NCBI RefSeq assembly: GCF_000585375.1
Contig: NZ_KK073874.1
Span: 5,239,251 to 5,303,250 of the forward strand
Source: Cryptosporangium arvum DSM 44712
GTDB taxonomy: Bacteria; Actinomycetota; Actinomycetes; Mycobacteriales; Cryptosporangiaceae
DNA length: 64,000 nt
Reading direction: 5' to 3'
The notes below the pieces were generated by a model, which was not told the origin of the DNA, searched no databases, and saw only the letters and a list, made by a program, of their open reading frames with translations. Position 1 is the first letter of the stretch. Each line of letters starts with the position of its first letter. Both the position numbers and the translations under genes were made by a program. Of the stretch, positions 24,830-33,122 are shown piece by piece.

Positions 24830-25764
24830 GAAGGCTTGTGCCCGTTTTCTGCAAGCATCGACGCGAGATGATCCGGGAGCGGCAGACCGGCCCAGTCCAT
24901 CAGCCGCTTCAGCGCCGAGTCGTACGCCGCCTCGAACTCGAGGAGCCCGGCCCTCTCCGCCGCGTCGCGCGCCTCCAGCACGATGGCGACGAGTTCCTCG
25001 TCCTTCTCCTCCCGGTTCACTGACAGGTCGTCCACGATGTCAGGCGCCCGGTTCGGATCATGGGCGAGACGTAGCAGGTACCGGGCCAGGAAGGGCGGGG
25101 GTTCCTCCCCCGGCGTGTTGATCCCGATGTCCGCTAGGAGCTTCTGCCAGTCCGCAACCCGCTCGCGGTGGTACTCAATCAGGGTCTCCGAGAAGGCGTG
25201 CTCAGCCGCTCGAGCGAAGACCCGGTCGAATTTCTCTTGATGGAGCCTCTGCACGCCGTCGTGGACCGAGATCTCCGCCCGCGCGGACCAGGTCAGTCGT
25301 CCGCCTTTGACGTGTGCGTTCTCGGCCAACGCCGCGAGGCGCTCGTTCAGTTCCCGTTCGGCGTCGAGTGCCTGTTCCGGTGGGAACGACCGCATTGTCC
25401 TGCGGGTTTCTTCCAGAATGCTCTCCCAGACGGCAGCGCGATAGGGCTCAGCATGCCGGGTCAGGCTTGCGACGCCGAAGGCTACGCCGGTCCAGCCGCA
25501 TCGAAGCCGGACCGAGAAGTCGTAGATGTCACCGGCCGAGGGAACGGCGATTGGCTCCGCCATGGTGAACGGGGCGTAATAGGTGCGTCGCCACCGCGGA
25601 GTCAGCAGCCAGGCCAGTATTCGCGACGGCAAGCTCGCCGTCGGGCGGACCGGCACGGCAAGCCGTGCTGGTGGCTCCACAGTGCTGTCCGGCTTCGACT
25701 CTTTGGCCTGCAGAAGTCTGGACGCTTGCTTCGGGGTGATCGGGCGACGGTTTCCCAAGCTCAT
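24826..25764 (-). CDS. Uncharacterised protein, possibly SPFH/band-7-like
   Basis: 312 residues from ATG 25764, which overlaps the stop of the large P-loop-like gene (ATGA). A longer in-frame start is rejected. Residues ~65-100 (EPIAVPSAGDIYDFSVRLRC) look like the first strands of a band-7/stomatin domain. Charged helices (~115-155) and LTWSARAEISVHDGVQRLHQEKFDRVF follow, then a helix-rich C-terminus. There is a hydrophobic patch near LPSRILAWLL but no clear membrane helix. SPFH proteins scaffold membrane microdomains, which would fit the membrane effector encoded next. The family call is tentative. Confidence 0.6.
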   Translation of the reverse strand: MSLGNRRPITPKQASRLLQAKESKPDSTVEPPARLAVPVRPTASLPSRILAWLLTPRWRRTYYAPFTMAEPIAVPSAGDIYDFSVRLRCGWTGVAFGVASLTRHAEPYRAAVWESILEETRRTMRSFPPEQALDAERELNERLAALAENAHVKGGRLTWSARAEISVHDGVQRLHQEKFDRVFARAAEHAFSETLIEYHRERVADWQKLLADIGINTPGEEPPPFLARYLLRLAHDPNRAPDIVDDLSVNREEKDEELVAIVLEARDAAERAGLLEFEAAYDSALKRLMDWAGLPLPDHLASMLAENGHKPS

Positions 25765-28145
25765 GAGCGCGCTCCCTGCGGAACGAGAAGGTGGGCGAGT
25801 AGGCGTTCGGACTCCGGTCGCGGCGCACGCCAACCGGCCCGCCACACCCGGGCGTAGAACGTGAGCTTGATCCGAATCCGGTCGTGCTGGTGGAGCGCCG
25901 CGAGGAGCCGGCGGCACACTGCCCGGAGCACGGGATCGGTATCAGAGCGCTCGACCCACCGGGCCAGCAGACGCCAGCCGTCGCCGAACACCTCCGAGCG
26001 TGTCAACGCCAAACTCCACGCCCACACGAACAGCTCCCAATGCCGGGCGTTCGTCGTCAGGGTCGTACGCAGCTCCGCAGGGAACGCCCCCACGGCGTAC
26101 TCGCCGACCAGCAGTGCGCACCGCGCTGCGGTCAAGCTCAGCGCGGCCGTCGCATCCCGTCCCCGGCCGACGTCGCGCCGGGGTGCTGTGGCGACCCTTC
26201 GGTACCACTCGTCGAGCAAGGTGAAGACGTGCTCGGCGCCGCCTGGCTGGACGAGGATCTTGGTGAACACCGCCGCTCCGGCGTAGGACCAAGCGTGTTG
26301 CTGTTGCGGTGCCGCATAACGCAGAAGGGCGAGCGCAGCCGGCACCTGATCCTCATCGAGTGTTCGGCTGTAGACGAGCAGCGCGACCTGCCGCCACGGG
26401 AACGCACGATAGGTCCAACCACTGACCTCGCGCGCGAACGCCGCCCCCGTCCGGGAATCGGCCAGGATCACTTGTGCGGCCAGACCGGCGGCACGCCGGC
26501 CGGCCGCGTTCTCGTTGATCCACTTGTCGATCCGCTCCTTCACGGCCGCGAAATCGTAGACGGCCAGCCGTCCCACGGCTTGCGCCGCCCGAAGGCGAAG
26601 CTCCGGTTCCGCGTTCAGTCCCGGCACACCGCCGACGGCCAATCGGTGCAACCATTCCAGGAGCATTTCGCCCACGAGGTGGTAGTCGTTCCAGACGACC
26701 TCGAGGATGACGTCAGCCATCTGGGGCTTCTGCAGACGAACCGTACGACGTCCCACCGGGTCCAGTCCGGTATCCGCAGTGGGAACCTGGGGGTCTGCCT
26801 CCAGCCATGTCAGCAACGCGGGAGTCGGTTGCGTGAACGGCACCATGGCCTTCGCCAGATCCGCGTCGTCCGCGGCGAGGTACTGGGCCAAGGACGTGGT
26901 CGCCTTCGTCACCGACGCCAACGGCAGACCGTAGAAGATCGCGGCCGAGACGAGGAACGCACGCCGGAAGAGCTGAACGCATTCCGGATTCGCAGCGCCG
27001 GCGGACGACTCGTCCGCCGCCTTCGGCTCGCCGGACGCGCCGCCGGCCTCCGCGTTCCCCGGTGGATCGATTGCCGCCGCTCGGAACTTCTCGAGCGCCG
27101 TCCGCCGGAGTTTGCTCCGGAACGTGTACGGACGGCCGGAACGGACGGCGTCGCCCAATTCCAGCGCGATCGTGCTGACCTCGGACAGCGGCGCACCAAC
27201 GAGCACCCCGCGGACGTCCGCCGAGCCGAGCAGATCCTCCGGTACCCCGATGCGGTCCCGACGGTGGAGCAGAGCCCGCAGGACGGCGAGCGAATCAGGT
27301 GCGGCGTGCGAGACCACAGCTCCTGGCACTACGACCTCGGGCGCGAGCAACAACACGATCTTCGTCGTGCGGCGCGCGGCGACGCTCCGGACGTGCTCGA
27401 CGGTCTCCTCGATGGAATGGGCCAGGAGGGCGCTCACACCGATCACATAGCCGGTGCCTACTTCGAGATCGTCCGGCCGGAGACGCTGTGGATCCGTGGT
27501 GGCCGTTCCACCGAACGCGTCCACCCCGACGACCTCGTGGAGTGCGCGGATCGCCAGCGTCTCGCGCCCGGACCCCACCTGTCCGCGTACGCACACCACT
27601 CCGTCGGGCGCGGTGTTCAACGCCTCGATCAGACGGCGCAGGCTGGTCGCGCCACTTTCGTCAGGCGTCCCTTCGACGAAGTAGTCCTGCAGTTGAGTGA
27701 TCCACTCTCGACTGCGTGGGTTCCAGGCGATTCCCAGGAATCGGCGCGCTCCGGCTTCAAAGAAGTTGTTGACAATATCGTTCCCGGCCGACTGGGAGTG
27801 GTCGCCGAGCGATGCGGTGCCCTGATTCGTGTCGATCCTGCGGCCGCCAGGCCCGGTGAAGAGGCGAACGCCCTCCTGCCGGAAATCGTGAAGCAACTCC
27901 TCTTCCGTCGGGTTGTAGTCGTCATCGCGCAGCGCCTCCCCCGCGGCGCCCTCGTCTTTGAGACCCTTGCGGGTCTTCTTCTCGCGCTTCGGCCGCTTGT
28001 CGTCTTTGTCGTCGTTCTTGTCGGTCCCCGGGGTACCAGCGGGCTCGGTGGTCGTAACACTGTCGTCGGCGGCCGGTCCGCCGTCCGCCGGCGCCGGTTC
28101 GGTCGCTTGATCCGTCGCGGTCTTCGCGTCGTCGTCGTCGCTCAT
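25761..28145 (-). CDS. Large P-loop-like (STAND-type?) protein with signalling motif
   Basis: 794 residues from ATG 28145, overlapping the cyclase stop. Residues 1-75 are acidic/Lys-rich and probably disordered. A motif TNQGTASLGDHSQSAGNDIV (106-125) matches one at the C-terminus of the cyclase. A degenerate P-loop GQVGSGRET (188-196) replaces the Walker Lys with Arg. KIVLLLAPE (262-270) sits where Walker B would be but lacks the Asp. Residues ~380-780 are helix-rich with repeated Leu/Ala/Trp spacing, like a TPR/HEAT sensor. The plan (signalling tail, NTPase-like centre, helical sensor) resembles NLR/STAND switch proteins. No close family recognised. Confidence 0.72.
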   Translation of the reverse strand: MSDDDDAKTATDQATEPAPADGGPAADDSVTTTEPAGTPGTDKNDDKDDKRPKREKKTRKGLKDEGAAGEALRDDDYNPTEEELLHDFRQEGVRLFTGPGGRRIDTNQGTASLGDHSQSAGNDIVNNFFEAGARRFLGIAWNPRSREWITQLQDYFVEGTPDESGATSLRRLIEALNTAPDGVVCVRGQVGSGRETLAIRALHEVVGVDAFGGTATTDPQRLRPDDLEVGTGYVIGVSALLAHSIEETVEHVRSVAARRTTKIVLLLAPEVVVPGAVVSHAAPDSLAVLRALLHRRDRIGVPEDLLGSADVRGVLVGAPLSEVSTIALELGDAVRSGRPYTFRSKLRRTALEKFRAAAIDPPGNAEAGGASGEPKAADESSAGAANPECVQLFRRAFLVSAAIFYGLPLASVTKATTSLAQYLAADDADLAKAMVPFTQPTPALLTWLEADPQVPTADTGLDPVGRRTVRLQKPQMADVILEVVWNDYHLVGEMLLEWLHRLAVGGVPGLNAEPELRLRAAQAVGRLAVYDFAAVKERIDKWINENAAGRRAAGLAAQVILADSRTGAAFAREVSGWTYRAFPWRQVALLVYSRTLDEDQVPAALALLRYAAPQQQHAWSYAGAAVFTKILVQPGGAEHVFTLLDEWYRRVATAPRRDVGRGRDATAALSLTAARCALLVGEYAVGAFPAELRTTLTTNARHWELFVWAWSLALTRSEVFGDGWRLLARWVERSDTDPVLRAVCRRLLAALHQHDRIRIKLTFYARVWRAGWRAPRPESERLLAHLLVPQGARS

Positions 28146-28891
28146 CGCCGCGAACCGGCTCCCCACGACAGAGTGCCGTGAACGTCGCCGCCGGCCGCCA
28201 CACTGTGGTCCCCCATCGCGACGACGCCTGAATTGGTGCCGACCGAACGGCCCGCAGCGGGAGGACCGGGTGGGGCTGGAGCGTGGGCTTGCTCTCGTGG
28301 GTGACCGGAGCCCACCGGCAGCAGTCGCACGAAATAACGCAGGCCTGCGGCCTTCGAGCCGGCTCCGATCGTCTGCTCCGCGAACTGCTCTGGTCGCAGG
28401 TCACGGGCTCCGGCCCCGACCGTCTCCCGGTGCATCCACTCCGTCAGCACCAGGACCACCGACGCCTCCGGCGCATCGCGCAGCGCCTCCCGTCCGCCCG
28501 GGGCGTCGAGAATGCGTGCAGTCTCGACGACCGGGTCGCCAGCCCAGTTGATACCGGCGGCGACGTGACCGCACCCCAACGCCAGGCGTACCCGGAGAGC
28601 GCCGGCGCGCGTTCGGTCCCGATTGCGACGCGCGAGTCGCGCGGCCAGTTCGCGGGGCAGGTCGGCGACGAGTCGAGCCGACGACAGCGCGGGCGGCGCC
28701 AGCAGGAGCGCACCGTCGCCCGTCTCCTGCACCTCGCGCGGGTCGATCGAGACCCGGAACTCGGCGAAGGCGGCTTCCACGATCTCCTGGAGATCGCGCC
28801 GGATCTCGGACTGCCCCCGTCGATCGCGCCCGCTGTAGTCCTCGATGTCGAGCCCCACGATCGATCTGAACTCGGCTTCCTCGTTACCCAT
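28142..28891 (-). CDS. Class III nucleotide-cyclase-like protein with C-terminal signalling motif
   Basis: 249 residues; ATG 28891 follows GGGGAGCAGGG. The cyclase core has both metal aspartates (D15 in IVGLDIEDYSG, D59 in TGDGALLL), VRLALGCGHVAAG, and GDPVVETARILD. The last keeps the catalytic Arg (R126) but has Val where adenylate/guanylate cyclases have the transition-state Asn. Base specificity (A, G, C or U) cannot be read. A Pro/Ala linker (~202-213) leads to a tail with TNSGVVAMGDHSVAAGGDVH (219-238), shared with the next gene's product. Predicted to make a cyclic nucleotide on a trigger and to contact its partner through the tail. No signal peptide or membrane segment. Confidence 0.8.
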   Translation of the reverse strand: MGNEEAEFRSIVGLDIEDYSGRDRRGQSEIRRDLQEIVEAAFAEFRVSIDPREVQETGDGALLLAPPALSSARLVADLPRELAARLARRNRDRTRAGALRVRLALGCGHVAAGINWAGDPVVETARILDAPGGREALRDAPEASVVLVLTEWMHRETVGAGARDLRPEQFAEQTIGAGSKAAGLRYFVRLLPVGSGHPREQAHAPAPPGPPAAGRSVGTNSGVVAMGDHSVAAGGDVHGTLSWGAGSRR

Positions 28892-28986
28892 CCCTGCTCC
28901 CCACCTCGGCGATCAGGACACTCTCCACGGACGCGGAATCCGAGAAAAGCCCGAACTGAGGCATTGGGGCTGGCGAGGAAGAACTG

Positions 28987-29685
28987 TCAGTCGAGGCCGG
29001 CGTGGTCCTCGAGAGCAACGAGATCGCGCACGACGAACCAGCGGTAGCGTGTCTCGATCACCCCGCGCAACCGCAGCTCGCGCAGCGCGCCCTGCGTCGA
29101 CGTCAGACTGCATTCCGCCGCGGCCGCGAGCTCGGGCTGGGTGAGGGGGAAGGTCAGCTCCCAGCCGTGCTCGTACCGTTCGCCGTAACGCCGGACGAAG
29201 TACGCGAGGATACGAGCGACCCGTACCGAGGCGGGGTGTTCGCCGAGCTCGATCCGGCGAGAGGTCGCCGCACGCAGGCGCTCGGTGAGTACGAAGTGCA
29301 GTGCTGCGCTCGCGCTCGACCGGGTGGCGAGCAACTCCCGCCAGTCACGGACGTTGATCTCCCGGGCGTGCACGACCCCGCAGGCCGTTACCGTGGCCGT
29401 CCGCGGCCCGTCGTCGGTGGCGGCGAGCTCGCCGACGACCTCTCCCGCGGTTCGCACCGAGAGGAAGATCGTGCGGCCGCCGGCGGTGCCTACAGTGACC
29501 TTGACGACCCCCGATACCAGCAGGTATACGTGCGTGCTGAGGTCGTCTTGATGAAGCAGAACCTGTCCCGCCTCGAACCGGCGGCGCACTCCCGTCGAGA
29601 GAATCTGCGCGCGCACCGCTGGTTCGAGGCGGCCGAGAAAGCTTCCCGGTAACCAGGAATCGCCGGACGCATCCGTCTGACTCAT
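28987..29685 (-). CDS. Crp/Fnr-family cyclic-nucleotide-type transcriptional regulator
   Basis: 232 residues. The N-terminal cNMP-binding beta roll has a phosphate-binding cassette like CRP: GELAATDDGPRTAT (85-98), with E86, R95 and T96 at the positions that bind the cyclic phosphate and ribose. A C-helix (FVLTERLRAATSRR) and a C-terminal winged helix follow (LTQPELAAAAECSLTSTQGALRELRLRG in pieces). It lies 95 bases upstream of the cyclase gene on the same strand, which suggests it reads the nucleotide made by that cyclase and controls the operon. No Fe-S cysteines, so not an Fnr oxygen sensor. Confidence 0.9.
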   Translation of the reverse strand: MSQTDASGDSWLPGSFLGRLEPAVRAQILSTGVRRRFEAGQVLLHQDDLSTHVYLLVSGVVKVTVGTAGGRTIFLSVRTAGEVVGELAATDDGPRTATVTACGVVHAREINVRDWRELLATRSSASAALHFVLTERLRAATSRRIELGEHPASVRVARILAYFVRRYGERYEHGWELTFPLTQPELAAAAECSLTSTQGALRELRLRGVIETRYRWFVVRDLVALEDHAGLD

Positions 29686-29697
29686 GAGGCCCCCCAG

Positions 29698-29713
29698 CCA
29701 ATCGTCAGATTGG
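29698..29713. promoter_or_regulatory. Palindrome upstream of the Crp-like gene
   Basis: CCAATC-GTCA-GATTGG, a perfect 6-bp inverted repeat with a 4-base centre, 13 bases upstream of the crp-like ATG. The N4 spacing is the one used by Fnr/Crp-type dimers, so autoregulation is plausible. It could instead be a weak terminator hairpin between the aldehyde dehydrogenase gene and crp, but both run leftwards and crp is upstream of nothing from that operon except by read-through. Confidence 0.5.
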
Positions 29714-29748
29714 TGGAGACTATCGGTCCGGGTGCCCGATCCGCTGAC

Positions 29749-31170
29749 TCACGCGGTCAGCGCGATGTACTTCTCCTCGAGGAACTCGAGGATGCCCTCG
29801 GAGCTGCCCTCGCGGCCGAGGCCGCTCTGCTTCACGCCGCCGAAGGGGGCGGCCGGGTCACTGACGACGCCCCGGTTGACCGCGACCATGCCGGCCTCGA
29901 GCCTGCGGGCGACCGCCACGGCCGCGCGCTCCTCACCGAAGACGTACGCCATCAGCCCGTACTCGGTGTCGTTCGCCATCTGGACGGCCTCGTCGACGTC
30001 GTCGAAGCGGACGATCGCGGTGACCGGGCCGAAGATCTCGGTCGTCGTGATCGTCGAGCCGTGGGTGACGCCGGTGAGCAGCGTCGCGTCGTAGAACGCG
30101 CCGTCGGCGGAGGCGTTGCCGCCGAGCTTCAGCGTCGCGCCGTCGTCGACGGCGCCGGTGACCAGCGCGGCGACCTTGTCCCGCTCGGCGACCGACACCA
30201 GCGCTCCGAGGCCGTTGGCCCGGTCGAGGCCGGGGCCGACCTTGACCTTCGCCAGCGCGTCGGTCATCAGGTCGACGAACTCGTCGTGCACCGAGTCGTG
30301 GACGTAGAAGCGGTTGGCCGCGGTGCAGGCCGAGCCGCCGTTACGCATCTTGGCCAGCAACGCGCCCTCGACCGCCGAGGGCAGGTCGGCGCCGGGCAGC
30401 ACGATCAGCGGCGCGTTGCCGCCGAGCTCCATCGACGTGCTCACGATGCTGTCCGCGCAGGCGTGCAGCAGGTCGCGGCCCACCTCGGTGGAGCCGGTGA
30501 AGCTCAGCTTGCGCACCTCGGGCCGGTCGATCATGGCCTTGACCAGCGGCCCGGTCGGTACCGGCGTGACCAGGTTGACGACCCCGGCCGGGACGCCGGC
30601 GCGGCGCAGCACGTCCACCACGTAGGCGGCGGTCAGCGGCGTCTCGCGGGCGGGCTTGAGGATCGTCGTGCAGCCCGCGGCGAGCGCCGGGGCGAGCTTG
30701 CGCGTCGCCATCGCGGCCGGGAAGTTCCACGGCGTGATCAGCAGCGACACGCCGATCGGCGACCGGTCGACGATGATGCGCTTGTCACCGGCCGGGGAGA
30801 GGCGGTAGTCGCCGGGCACCCGGACCGCCTCCTCGGCGAACCAGCGGAAGAACTCCTTGGCGTACCCGGCCTCGCCCATCGCGTCCGACCAGGACTTGCC
30901 GTTCTCCCTGACCATGATCTCGGCGAAGACCTCGACCTCGTCGGTGAGGATCTCGTAGGCCCTGCGCAGGAGTTCGCTGCGCTCGCGCGGCGCGGTCGCG
31001 GCCCAGGCGGGCTGGGCGGCGGCGGCCGCGTCCACCGCGTCCATGCAGTCCTTCTCCGACGCGATCGCGAACTGCGCGACGACCGAGAGGTCGGCCGGAT
31101 CGACGACGTCGAAACGCGTGCCGTCGGAGCCCGGGCGCCATTCGCCGTCGATGAAGAGGTCAGTGATCAC
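29749..31170 (-). CDS. NAD(P)+-dependent aldehyde dehydrogenase (succinate-semialdehyde dehydrogenase-like)
   Basis: 473 residues, oxidising an aldehyde to the acid. Oxyanion N149 in TPWNFP, cofactor Lys K172, general base E248 in MELGGNAP, catalytic C282 in GGSACTAANRF, and FGGVKQSGLGREG near the end. The sequence is closest in style to GabD-type semialdehyde dehydrogenases. Last gene of the leftward catabolic operon, 28 bases after the iron alcohol dehydrogenase, whose aldehyde product it may oxidise. Confidence 0.93.
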   Translation of the reverse strand: MITDLFIDGEWRPGSDGTRFDVVDPADLSVVAQFAIASEKDCMDAVDAAAAAQPAWAATAPRERSELLRRAYEILTDEVEVFAEIMVRENGKSWSDAMGEAGYAKEFFRWFAEEAVRVPGDYRLSPAGDKRIIVDRSPIGVSLLITPWNFPAAMATRKLAPALAAGCTTILKPARETPLTAAYVVDVLRRAGVPAGVVNLVTPVPTGPLVKAMIDRPEVRKLSFTGSTEVGRDLLHACADSIVSTSMELGGNAPLIVLPGADLPSAVEGALLAKMRNGGSACTAANRFYVHDSVHDEFVDLMTDALAKVKVGPGLDRANGLGALVSVAERDKVAALVTGAVDDGATLKLGGNASADGAFYDATLLTGVTHGSTITTTEIFGPVTAIVRFDDVDEAVQMANDTEYGLMAYVFGEERAAVAVARRLEAGMVAVNRGVVSDPAAPFGGVKQSGLGREGSSEGILEFLEEKYIALTA

Positions 31171-31198
31171 GGGGCAACCTCCGGTTCGGGGTGGGGCC

Positions 31199-32392
31199 TC
31201 ATACTGTCAGCGCTCCGTCGTGGGCCCGTTCGAGGATCTCGAGCAGCGCCTCGCGGGTCGGGTCGATCGGGGCGATCGCGAGCAGCCGCTGGGCGCCCAG
31301 CGCCAGGTCGGCGATGCGCGGCAGCTGGTCGCGCGCGAGCCCGATCTCGGCCAGCGTGGCCGGGACGCCGATCGCCCGGTTGATCGCGACGATCCGCGCG
31401 ATCGCCCCGTCCGGGGCACCGAGGGCCTCTCCCAGCGCGTCGACCCGATCCGGCACGGCGGAGCGGACGGCGTCGAGGACGTACGGGAGCATCAGGCCGG
31501 TGCCCAGACCGTGCGGGGTCTTGGTCAGGGCGCCGATCGGGTACTGGAGCGCGTGGCCGAGGTGCGTGCCGGTGGAGCCGAACGCGATGCCGCCCAGCAG
31601 CGACCCGCGCGCCACCTCGCTGCGGGCCCGCCGGTTGTCCGGCTCGGACACCGCGACCTCCAGCCACGGCCCGAGGTGCCGGGCGGCCTGCAGCGCGACC
31701 GGCTCGGCCAGCGCGTTCCGCCCGGTGAACACCGGCAGCGGCGCGGCCCAGGAGTTCTCCAGCGGCCGGGCGGTGTAGGACTCCACCGCGTGCACGAGCG
31801 CGTCGATGCCCGAGTACGCGGTGACGGTGGCGGGCGAGCCCAGCGTGAGCTCCGGGTCGACGATCGCCGCCGCCGGCACCAGGAAGGGGCTGGAGATGCC
31901 CACCTTGAGCTCGCGGTCGGGATCGGAGACCACCGCGACCGGCGTCACCTCCGAGCCGGTGCCCGCGGTGGTGGGCAGCGCGACGATCGGCACCACCGGC
32001 CCCGGCACCAGGTTCTCGCCGTAGTAGCTGTTCAGCGGGCCGCCGTACGCCGCGAGCAGCGCGATCAGCTTGGCCGCGTCGAGCGCGCTGCCGCCGCCGA
32101 TCGCGACGATGACGTCAGGCCCGTACTCGCGGGCGACGACCCCGGCGGCGTCCAGCGAGTCGACCGGCAGTTCCGGCGTGACGTCGGCGTAGACCTTGAC
32201 CTCGACACCCACGGCCTCCAGGCCGCCGACCGCGGACGCCAGGAACGGGGTGCCGGTCAGGAACGGGTCGACGACGGCGAGGACGCGGCGGCCGTGGACA
32301 CGCACGATCTCCGGGAGCTGTTCCCGGGCGTCGTAGCCGAAGTGCACACGGGCGGGCAGGCGTAACGTGCCGATCTCAGGCAACGAACCCAC
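31199..32392 (-). CDS. Iron-containing alcohol dehydrogenase (group III)
   Basis: 397 residues. N-terminal strand VHFGYDAREQLPEI, cofactor loop VIVAIGGGSALDAAKLIA, VPTT-type PTTAGTGSEVT, and the metal-binding helices VTAYSGIDALVHAVE, GTHLGHALQY and TPHGLGTGLMLP. It interconverts an alcohol and aldehyde or reduces a maleylacetate-like oxo acid. Start overlaps the SDR by 17 bases. Substrate unknown. Confidence 0.93.
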   Translation of the reverse strand: MGSLPEIGTLRLPARVHFGYDAREQLPEIVRVHGRRVLAVVDPFLTGTPFLASAVGGLEAVGVEVKVYADVTPELPVDSLDAAGVVAREYGPDVIVAIGGGSALDAAKLIALLAAYGGPLNSYYGENLVPGPVVPIVALPTTAGTGSEVTPVAVVSDPDRELKVGISSPFLVPAAAIVDPELTLGSPATVTAYSGIDALVHAVESYTARPLENSWAAPLPVFTGRNALAEPVALQAARHLGPWLEVAVSEPDNRRARSEVARGSLLGGIAFGSTGTHLGHALQYPIGALTKTPHGLGTGLMLPYVLDAVRSAVPDRVDALGEALGAPDGAIARIVAINRAIGVPATLAEIGLARDQLPRIADLALGAQRLLAIAPIDPTREALLEILERAHDGALTV

Positions 32393-33122
32393 CGTCCACC
32401 GGCAGGATGACGCCGCTCAGGTGACTGGCCCGGTCGCTGAGCAGGAACGACGCGGTCTGGCCGACCTCCGCGCCGGTGCCGGCCTTGCGCAGCGGCGTCT
32501 TCGCGATGCGCTCCTCGACGCCGCCGGGGATCGCCCGGCGGGTCGCGTCGAGCATCGGGGACTCGGTAGGACCGGGCGCGATCACGTTCACCCGGATGCC
32601 GAGCGGGCCGAAGTCGTGCGCCGCGGTGCGGGTCAGGCCGATGACCGCGTGTTTGCTGGCCTGGTAGGCGCCCATGCCGGAGCTGCCGCGCAGACCGCCG
32701 ATGCTGCTCATGTTGACGATCGAGCCGTGGTCCTTCAGCACGCGGACCTCCTCGCGCAGGCAGAGCCAGGTCCCGCGCACGTTCACCGCCATGATCCGGT
32801 CGAACTCCTCCTCCGGAACCTGGTCGAGGCGCCCGGCCTGGGTCATCGCGGCGTTGTTGAACGCGCCGTCGAGCCGGCCGAACCGCTCCACCGTGGCGTC
32901 GACGAAGTTCGCCACGTCGGCCGCGTTCGCGACGTCGCCGGTGGTGTACGCGACGTCGTGCCCGTCCTTCTCCAGCTCGGCCGCGAGCTCGGCCAGCGGT
33001 CCCTCGGAGCGGGCCACCAGCATCAGCGACGCACCGTCGGCGGCGAACACGCGGGCGGCGTCGGCGCCGATCCCCGCGCTCGCCCCGACGACGAGGACGA
33101 CTTTCCCTGCGAGGTCAGGCAT
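32376..33122 (-). CDS. Short-chain dehydrogenase
   Basis: 248-residue classical SDR: VVGASAGIGADAA cofactor loop, FNNAAMTQAG (NNAA variant), Ser in VNMSSIGGL, Tyr/Lys in AYQASKHAV, and C-terminal LSGVILPVDGG. It probably acts on a hydroxy intermediate of the pathway. It overlaps the aldolase gene upstream by 8 bases and the iron ADH downstream by 17. Confidence 0.92.
   Translation of the reverse strand: MPDLAGKVVLVVGASAGIGADAARVFAADGASLMLVARSEGPLAELAAELEKDGHDVAYTTGDVANAADVANFVDATVERFGRLDGAFNNAAMTQAGRLDQVPEEEFDRIMAVNVRGTWLCLREEVRVLKDHGSIVNMSSIGGLRGSSGMGAYQASKHAVIGLTRTAAHDFGPLGIRVNVIAPGPTESPMLDATRRAIPGGVEERIAKTPLRKAGTGAEVGQTASFLLSDRASHLSGVILPVDGGFVA

Noticed and set aside
25884-28181. 765-codon plus-strand frame opposite the P-loop protein
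   Set aside because: Composition is Arg/Gln/Gly-rich and motif-free; the minus frame has overlaps, ribosome sites and domain features.
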